Below are positions 58,777 to 64,000 of a stretch of DNA of 64,000 nucleotides, in pieces. Made by a program: the position numbers and the translations under genes. Each line of letters opens with the position of its first letter. Within the stretch, counting starts at the first letter, position 1. This stretch comes from Ferriphaselus sp. R-1. Its GTDB lineage: Bacteria > Pseudomonadota > Gammaproteobacteria > Burkholderiales > Gallionellaceae. The notes beneath the pieces were generated by a model, which made no database searches, was not told where the DNA came from, and saw nothing but the letters and a program-made list of their open reading frames with translations. Location of the stretch: assembly GCF_000746095.1 (NCBI RefSeq), contig NZ_JQKP01000004.1:62001-126000 (forward strand). The letters run 5' to 3'.

Positions 58777-58866
58777 GGTGTACTTGGACTTTCAGATCGG
58801 ATTTCGGGAGATTCGAGTGCCGGAAACCGGCCACTCACCTGGCACTTTTCGGCGGCGATTGTAAGG

Positions 58867-58894
58867 GTTTTGCAAAACCGGAGTGGTATTATTT
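58867..58894 (+). promoter_or_regulatory. Palindrome plus -10 box upstream of phosphoketolase
   Basis: GGTTTTGCAAAACC (58867-58880) is a perfect 14-bp palindrome lying 8 bp before TATTAT (58889-58894), in the -35 area. This is where a repressor or activator site would sit; the regulator is not known. The ATG is 27 bp after the -10. Confidence 0.45.
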
Positions 58895-58921
58895 GGCCCC
58901 TCGCTTACCAGATTTTCCGCC

Positions 58922-61294
58922 ATGAACCCAGTCATTCCCGCCCTTTCCGAACACGAACTGACTTCCATCGACGCCTACTGGCGCGCCTGTAACTATCTGG
59001 CGGCAGGCATGATCTACCTGCGTGACAACCCGCTGCTGAGACAGCCGCTCCAGCCCGAACACATCAAGCAACGCCTGCTCGGACACTGGGGAGCCAGCCC
59101 CGGCCTGAGCTTCGCCTATGTCCACCTGAATCGGCTGATCAACAAGTACGACCAGAACGCGATCTTCCTGGCTGGCCCCGGCCACGGCGCACCCGGCGTA
59201 CTGGCCCCGACCTATCTGGAAGGCACGTACAGCGAGATCTATCCGAACAAGGGCGAGGACGAGCACGGCCTGCGCCAGTTCTTCAAGGAGTTCTCCTTCC
59301 CCGGCGGCATAGGCAGCCATTGCACGCCGGAGACCCCCGGTTCCATCCACGAGGGCGGCGAGCTGGGTTACAGCATCTCGCACGCTTTCGGCGCGGCCTT
59401 CGACAATCCCGACCTGCTGGTCACCGTGATGGTGGGCGACGGCGAGGCGGAAACCGGCCCGCTGGCGACGGCCTGGCACTCCAACAAGTTCCTCAACCCG
59501 GTACGCGACGGCGCGGTGCTGCCCATCCTGCATCTCAACGGTTACAAGATCAACAACCCCACCCTGCTCTCGCGCATCTCGCACGATGAGCTGGAGAATC
59601 TGTTCAAAGGCTACGGCTGGACACCCTATTTCGTCGAAGGCAGCGATCCCGCCACCATGCACCGCGCCATGGCAACCACCATGGAACAGTGCCTGTTGGA
59701 GATCCGTCGCGTCCAGAGCGAAGCACGCAGCTCCGGCATTCCCACCCGCCCGCGCTGGCCGATGATCGTGCTGCGCTCGCCCAAGGGCTGGACCGGCCCG
59801 AAGGAAGTGGACGGGCACAAGGTCGAAGGTTACTGGCGCTCGCACCAAGTCCCCATGGGCGAGGTGCGCAGCAAGCCGGAACGGCTGACGCAGCTGGAAA
59901 GCTGGCTGAAGAGCTACCGCCCGGAGGAGTTGTTCGACGCAAACGGACGCTTGATCCCTGAGCTGAAGGCGCTCGCCCCCAAGGGCAACCGCCGCATGAG
60001 CGCCAACCTGCATGCCAACGGCGGCTTGCTGCGCAAGGCGCTGCGCATGCCGGACTACCGCGATTACGCCGCCGCCCTGCCCGGCCCCGGCAAGATGTCC
60101 GCCGAGAACACCCGCCCGCTGGGCAAGTTCCTGCGCGACATCATGGCGCAGAACATGCACAACTTCCGCGTGTTCGGCCCGGACGAGAACGCATCCAACA
60201 AGCTCGACAACGTCTACGAAGTCAGCAAGAAGGTATGGATGGCGGACTACCTGCCGGAAGATGCCGACGGCGGTGAGCTGTCGCCGGACGGGCGCGTGAT
60301 GGAAATCCTCTCCGAACACACGCTGGAAGGCTGGCTGGAAGGCTATCTGCTCACCGGTCGCCACGGTTTCTTCTCCACCTACGAGGCCTTCGTCCACGTC
60401 ATCGACTCGATGTTCAACCAGCACGCCAAGTGGCTGGACATGTCCAAGGCCGTGTCGTGGCGCGCCCCGGTGTCATCGCTCAACCTGCTCATCACCTCCA
60501 CCGTGTGGCGGCAGGACCACAACGGTTTCACCCATCAAGACCCCGGCTTCCTCGACGTGGTGGTGAACAAGAGCCCCGCCGTCACCCGCATCTACCTGCC
60601 GCCCGACGTGAACACGCTGCTGGCGATCTCGCAGGAGTGCCTGACCAGCACCGACCTCATCAACGTGATCGTGTGCGACAAACAGAAACACCTGCAGTTT
60701 TTGGATATGGATGCCGCCATCGCCCATTGCACCAAGGGCATAGGCATCTGGGAATGGGCCAGCAACGATGACGGCGTGGAGCCGGACGTGGTGATCGCCA
60801 GCGCGGGCGACATCCCCACCAAGGAGGCGCTGGCCGCCGTGGTGTTGCTGCGCGAGAACTTCCCCGCGCTGAAGATACGCTTCGTCAACGTGGTCGACCT
60901 GTACAAGCTGACACCCAACATCGAGCATCCACATGGCTTGCACGAGCGCGACTTCGACAGCCTGTTCACGGTGGACAAGCCGGTGATCTTCAACTTCCAC
61001 GGTTACCCTTGGCTGATCCACCGCCTGGCCTATCGTCGCAACGGCCACAAGAACTGGCACGTGCGCGGCTACAAGGAAAAAGGCAGCATCAACACACCGC
61101 TGGAGTTGGCCATCCAGAACCAGATCGACCGCTACAGCCTGGCCATCGACGTGATCGACCGCATCCCGTCGCTGCAAGTGGCCGGTGCGCACGTCAAGGA
61201 CCGGCTGCGCGACCAGCAGATCGCCTGCTGCAACTACGCCTACGAGCACGGCGTGGACCTGCCGGAAGCCAACGACTGGACATGGCCGTACTGA
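58922..61294 (+). CDS. xfp: Xylulose-5-phosphate/fructose-6-phosphate phosphoketolase
   Basis: Thiamine-diphosphate enzyme that splits X5P or F6P with phosphate to give acetyl phosphate plus G3P or E4P. 790 residues from the ATG at 58922; the GTG at 58883 overlaps the -10 box. Motifs: [17 protein letters not shown] near 85, the TPP-binding [15 protein letters not shown] near 180, and [13 protein letters not shown] near 530. Acetate kinase begins 13 bp before its end, so acetyl phosphate can be turned to acetate and ATP. Confidence 0.97.
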   Translation: MNPVIPALSEHELTSIDAYWRACNYLAAGMIYLRDNPLLRQPLQPEHIKQRLLGHWGASPGLSFAYVHLNRLINKYDQNAIFLAGPGHGAPGVLAPTYLEGTYSEIYPNKGEDEHGLRQFFKEFSFPGGIGSHCTPETPGSIHEGGELGYSISHAFGAAFDNPDLLVTVMVGDGEAETGPLATAWHSNKFLNPVRDGAVLPILHLNGYKINNPTLLSRISHDELENLFKGYGWTPYFVEGSDPATMHRAMATTMEQCLLEIRRVQSEARSSGIPTRPRWPMIVLRSPKGWTGPKEVDGHKVEGYWRSHQVPMGEVRSKPERLTQLESWLKSYRPEELFDANGRLIPELKALAPKGNRRMSANLHANGGLLRKALRMPDYRDYAAALPGPGKMSAENTRPLGKFLRDIMAQNMHNFRVFGPDENASNKLDNVYEVSKKVWMADYLPEDADGGELSPDGRVMEILSEHTLEGWLEGYLLTGRHGFFSTYEAFVHVIDSMFNQHAKWLDMSKAVSWRAPVSSLNLLITSTVWRQDHNGFTHQDPGFLDVVVNKSPAVTRIYLPPDVNTLLAISQECLTSTDLINVIVCDKQKHLQFLDMDAAIAHCTKGIGIWEWASNDDGVEPDVVIASAGDIPTKEALAAVVLLRENFPALKIRFVNVVDLYKLTPNIEHPHGLHERDFDSLFTVDKPVIFNFHGYPWLIHRLAYRRNGHKNWHVRGYKEKGSINTPLELAIQNQIDRYSLAIDVIDRIPSLQVAGAHVKDRLRDQQIACCNYAYEHGVDLPEANDWTWPY

Positions 61295-62352
61295 CCATCA
61301 ACAGCGGCTCGTCCAGCCTCAAGGCGAGCCTGTTCCAGCCGGACGGGACGCGGCTGAACTTTCGTTACGAACGCATCGGTTCGGGCGGATGCAAGGATCA
61401 CGCCGCCGCCTTCGCCGCGCTGCTGCACGATCTGGCCGGATACCGGCCACGCGCCATCGGCCATCGTTTCGTCCACGGCGGCGACATCAGCGATGCCGCC
61501 CGACTGATCGACACGACCGAGCAGGCACGGCTGGCCAGCATCACCCATCTCGCGCCGCTGCATCTGCCTGGCAACCTGCTCGGCGTGGCGTTGTGCGCGC
61601 AGCACTTCGACGCGCCGCAGATCGCCTGCTTCGACACCGCCTTCCACGCCACCCTGCCCGAGCTCGCCTACCGTCTGCCCATCCCCGGCGAACTGGGCCT
61701 GCGCCGCTACGGCTTTCACGGCCTGAACTACGCGCACATCGCCCGGCAACTGCCCGCCTTGCTAGGCGATGCGGCGCACGGCCACGTCGTCGTCGCCCAC
61801 CTCGGCAGCGGCTCCAGCCTGTGTCTGCTGGAAAACCTGCGCTCGGTCGATACCAGCATGGGCTACACACCGGCGGGCGGCATCGTGATGGGCACGCGCA
61901 GCGGCGACCTCGATCCCGGCGTGATGCTGGAACTGGCGCAACGCTTTGACGCTGAGGAATTGGCGCGACTCACCTACCGCAAGATGGGCTTGCTGGCGCT
62001 GTCGGAGGGCCTATCCAGCGAGATGTCGGAACTAACGCAGAGCGACAGCACCGCCGCCCGTTTCGCGGTCGAATACTACGCACGCCAGGTGCGTGCCGCC
62101 ATCGGCAGTTACGCCGCCAAGGTCGGCGGCCTGGACGCACTGGTGTTCACCGGCGGCATCGGCGAACACTCCGTCACAGTCCGCACACAGGTCTGCGCCA
62201 CACTGGGATTTCTGGGATTCGGCCTTGACCCGGTCGCCAACCGCAACCACGCATCGCAGCTGAATGCACAGAACAGCAAACCCATACTCCGAGTCCAGGC
62301 GGACGAAGAAGCCGAGATAGCCAGACTGACGCGGGACAACCTCGCCGCCTGA
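61282..62352 (+). CDS. ackA: Acetate kinase
   Basis: Converts acetyl phosphate and ADP to acetate and ATP. 356 residues from the ATG at 61282 ([18 protein letters not shown]); the longer open frame overlaps xfp and is not needed. Catalytic motifs include [47 protein letters not shown] and [10 protein letters not shown]. It is somewhat shorter than the 400 or so residues usual. Overlaps xfp by 13 bp; tRNA-Pro follows convergently. Confidence 0.95.
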   Translation: MAVLTINSGSSSLKASLFQPDGTRLNFRYERIGSGGCKDHAAAFAALLHDLAGYRPRAIGHRFVHGGDISDAARLIDTTEQARLASITHLAPLHLPGNLLGVALCAQHFDAPQIACFDTAFHATLPELAYRLPIPGELGLRRYGFHGLNYAHIARQLPALLGDAAHGHVVVAHLGSGSSLCLLENLRSVDTSMGYTPAGGIVMGTRSGDLDPGVMLELAQRFDAEELARLTYRKMGLLALSEGLSSEMSELTQSDSTAARFAVEYYARQVRAAIGSYAAKVGGLDALVFTGGIGEHSVTVRTQVCATLGFLGFGLDPVANRNHASQLNAQNSKPILRVQADEEAEIARLTRDNLAA

Positions 62353-62379
62353 CGACGGCCCGGCGACACCTTCCTGACC

Positions 62380-62409
62380 AAAAAGAAAAAGGCCGCATCG
62401 CTGCGGCCT
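62380..62409 (-). terminator. Terminator after tRNA-Pro
   Basis: Stem AGGCCGCA/TGCGGCCT with a 4-base loop (62390-62409), followed on the minus strand by TTTTTCTTTT (62389-62380). It lies 21 bp past the tRNA 3' end; it may also slow read-through from ackA. Confidence 0.85.
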
Positions 62410-62430
62410 AGCCTTGTCCATCTACTTGTC

Positions 62431-62507
<77 letters not shown>

Positions 62508-62516
62508 AGGGCGCGG

Positions 62517-62522
62517 ATTATA
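62517..62522 (-). promoter_or_regulatory. -10 box of tRNA-Pro
   Basis: TATAAT on the minus strand, 9 bp before the tRNA 5' end. The -35 is weak (CTTTCC at 17-bp spacing). Confidence 0.5.
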
Positions 62523-62692
62523 ACAGAGCACAGCGAACGGGAAAGCGGTTTTACAGAGCCAAGCGACAAAGCGCGACTAGCCAGAGATTTAGCCTGAAAC
62601 CATCCGCCGGACGATGCAGTCGGCCCTGCTCTTGGCTTAGTACCCTTGGGTTGATTTTCGTTGTTTTTAGGGTACGTTACGCACCAACGACG

Positions 62693-62761
62693 GGCTAACG
62701 TTTACATTCACCGGCCTTGCGTGGCTTAATGAGCAAGGCTGGGTGCAATGATGCGTTGGGC
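62693..62761 (-). other. attC recombination site of an integron cassette
   Basis: On the minus strand R'' is GCCCAAC (62755-62761), one base after the TGA of the cassette gene. R' is GTTAGCC (62693-62699), nearly complementary to it. The inner arms CACCCAGCCTTGC and GCAAGGCCGGTG pair with a bulge, as attC arms do, and the centre TCATTAAGCCAC is the loop. The total is 69 bp, similar in size to the site at 8082-8151. Confidence 0.82.
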
Positions 62762-63432
62762 CTCACGGCACAACTTTGTAAATTGGTTTGGGCTGACATT
62801 CCTCTATGTAGGGACTGATAGATACAGGGAAATAGTGATGTCCCGTCGGAGCCACAGGCCTTCTACCTGACCGGTCAAAAGCATCTGCATCTCTGCTTCG
62901 AATTTCTCGAAGCACCTCCAAGGCTTCTGATCCAATTGCCGCCGCAAACGCATTTTGAATTAGCTCAATAGATCGTGATGCTGATTCAGCTTCTTGGGCG
63001 TAGGTCTGCGCCTTGGCCTCATCGTTTGTTTCCAGCGCCAAAAATCGCGCCGTATTTTCCCGAGGAAGAAGCTGGACGTACTCGCACCAATCGAGTCGAA
63101 TCTTCTTCGCGTATTCATCATCATATCGGTTTTCGGCGATCAATTTATCGAACCAATTGCGCATAAGATTCCAATACATGTAGGCATCTCGTCCGTGTAT
63201 GCTGTCCGGGAGGTCGCAGTCGTAGGCAAGACGGCGTTCAAAATCCGCTTGCAGTCGGACAAGCTCCTGCTCGCTTAGCGAACTCTGCTGTATTGGGGCC
63301 ACTGCGGTCTTGCGACCCGCACGAATCATGAGCCACCAGGCGGCTATAGCTATAGTGGCGAATAAGAGCAAAAGGTATTCCACGGGCACCTCCAAGGATT
63401 AGTGTGCGGCGGTTAGCAGTTGTGAGACCCAA
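62699..63432 (-). mobile_element. Integron cassette at the end of an array
   Basis: A unit of about 734 bp from the G/TT cut at 63433/63432 (GTTGGGT, fitting R' consensus GTTRRRY) to the cut in the attC at 62699. It holds one minus-strand gene and is more AT-rich than the core genes. The remaining bases to tRNA-Pro contain nothing recognised. The array would continue beyond the right edge, where an integrase is expected. Confidence 0.68.
62763..63383 (-). CDS. Cassette-borne membrane-anchored hypothetical protein
   Basis: 206 residues from the GTG at 63381-63383, which has GGAGGT 4 bp upstream (the TTG at 63395 is part of that Shine-Dalgarno). One N-terminal membrane helix (MEYLLLLFATIAIAAWWLM), then a soluble cytoplasmic or periplasmic part rich in charged helices (LSEQELVRLQADFERRL, ETNDEAKAQTYAQEAES). 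No known family is recognised. Its TGA is one base from an attC, marking it as integron cargo. Confidence 0.8.
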   Translation of the reverse strand: MEYLLLLFATIAIAAWWLMIRAGRKTAVAPIQQSSLSEQELVRLQADFERRLAYDCDLPDSIHGRDAYMYWNLMRNWFDKLIAENRYDDEYAKKIRLDWCEYVQLLPRENTARFLALETNDEAKAQTYAQEAESASRSIELIQNAFAAAIGSEALEVLREIRSRDADAFDRSGRRPVAPTGHHYFPVSISPYIEECQPKPIYKVVP

Positions 63433-63455
63433 CGATCACCATAGAAGCATGGAAT

Positions 63456-64000
63456 TCATTTCGTGAACTCCTTCCCAGACTCTCTCATGTGATGAATAGC
63501 CTTACGTAGGTCCCTCTTGCGGAGCGTAAGGTCAATAATCTGAGAGCAATGCAGGTCTTTCAATTGTAGAAGCCGCCCACCACCTTCGATAGAGCCTGAC
63601 TTAATAAGCCGATCAGGTATCCGTTCTAGTCGGGTGGATGGCGGAAATTTTCCGAACACTGGAATCCCAAGAGTAATCCCGGTAGCCATGTAATCGAGGA
63701 TTCCATCCGGTGTTGAGTTGACCCGAAGGCGTTCGGCTGCTGCTCCCCACAATGTGCCCCTAAGTTCCTCATATGCAACACGTGCTCCATCATTCAGTGG
63801 AATGGTCCCGACGCGAACGATGAACTCTCGTGAGAGATACAGTACAGAAACAAAGACTACGATCGACCCAGAAGCAAGGTAATACGCGGGGATTTTAGAC
63901 ATCCAGCCGATTGCCGCGCAAACAACTGTTACAACCGTTGCAGGGGTTACCCCGAAGAAGCTCACAATCTGAAGCAGATCGGCTATCAGCGAAATGACGT
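63456..64000 (-). CDS. Hypothetical membrane protein, partial at the right edge
   Basis: At least 181 codons ending at 63456; the frame stays open to the window edge (the GTG at 63965 is only one possible start, and the sequence before it, ISLIADLLQI, also looks like protein). Two hydrophobic segments (ATVVTVVCAAIGW; LASGSIVVFVSVLYL) are followed by a soluble part of about 110 residues. No family is recognised. It is probably the cargo of the next cassette in the array, but no clear attC was found between its stop and the next gene. Confidence 0.65.
   Translation of the reverse strand, partial: VISLIADLLQIVSFFGVTPATVVTVVCAAIGWMSKIPAYYLASGSIVVFVSVLYLSREFIVRVGTIPLNDGARVAYEELRGTLWGAAAERLRVNSTPDGILDYMATGITLGIPVFGKFPPSTRLERIPDRLIKSGSIEGGGRLLQLKDLHCSQIIDLTLRKRDLRKAIHHMRESGKEFTK

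Noticed and set aside
61009-61281. N-terminal extension of acetate kinase
   Set aside because: It overlaps xfp and does not resemble acetate kinase; the ATG at 61282 begins the family motif.

Overview
This window looks like a chromosomal segment from a GC-rich betaproteobacterium. A Nitrosomonadales (Gallionellaceae-like) lineage is my best guess, but that is inference. The signs are the holC/DUF2486-like/valS order, the EarP plus Arg32-type EF-P pair, the GlnE, DarP, Aat, RimO and RdgC set, and many '-10' boxes of the form TATAATnCGCG. Almost the whole 64 kb is tightly packed core genome; the window edges cut an Mrp gene on the left and a cassette gene on the right.

Layout: 1-5.5 kb, mrp (partial), metG with an inserted nuclease-like element, a SulP transporter and a small protein. 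5.6-15 kb, tilS and accA, a lone integron gene cassette (about 8088-8655) with its own attC site, then yhdP-nit-tldD. 15-25 kb, glnE, holC, a DUF2486-like ORF running without a stop into valS, a nested palindromic element, an MFS transporter, a rhodanese and a BepA-type protease. 24.8-37 kb, a sigma54-driven pilin next to a GAF-containing pilus ATPase, uspA, terC, sucCD, tldE/pmbA, darP-esterase-aat and ZIP-rimO. 37-41 kb, an EAL protein beside a large soluble CheW-fused sensor. 41-50.8 kb, sodB, a pstSCAB operon behind a Pho-box-like promoter, amt behind a sigma54/NtrC-type promoter, and permease-earP-efp. 51-58.8 kb, acyl-CoA ligase, FadE-type dehydrogenase, GGDEF, MscS and rdgC. 58.9-62.4 kb, phosphoketolase and acetate kinase overlapping as an operon. 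62.4-64 kb, tRNA-Pro(GGG), then the end of what looks like an integron cassette array with a second clear attC.

The most unusual content is mobile DNA inside or between housekeeping genes. A 475-bp element with 36-bp terminal inverted repeats carries a DUF559 (Vsr-like) nuclease domain in frame inside metG. A relative of the same palindrome sits in frame in valS. A 124-bp nested palindrome with dRS3-like ends follows valS. One integron cassette lies about 54 kb from the cassette array at the right edge, with no integrase visible in the window. Nutrient control is also readable: PhoB-type control of pst, NtrC/sigma54 control of amt, with GlnE in the same window, and sigma54 control of pilin.
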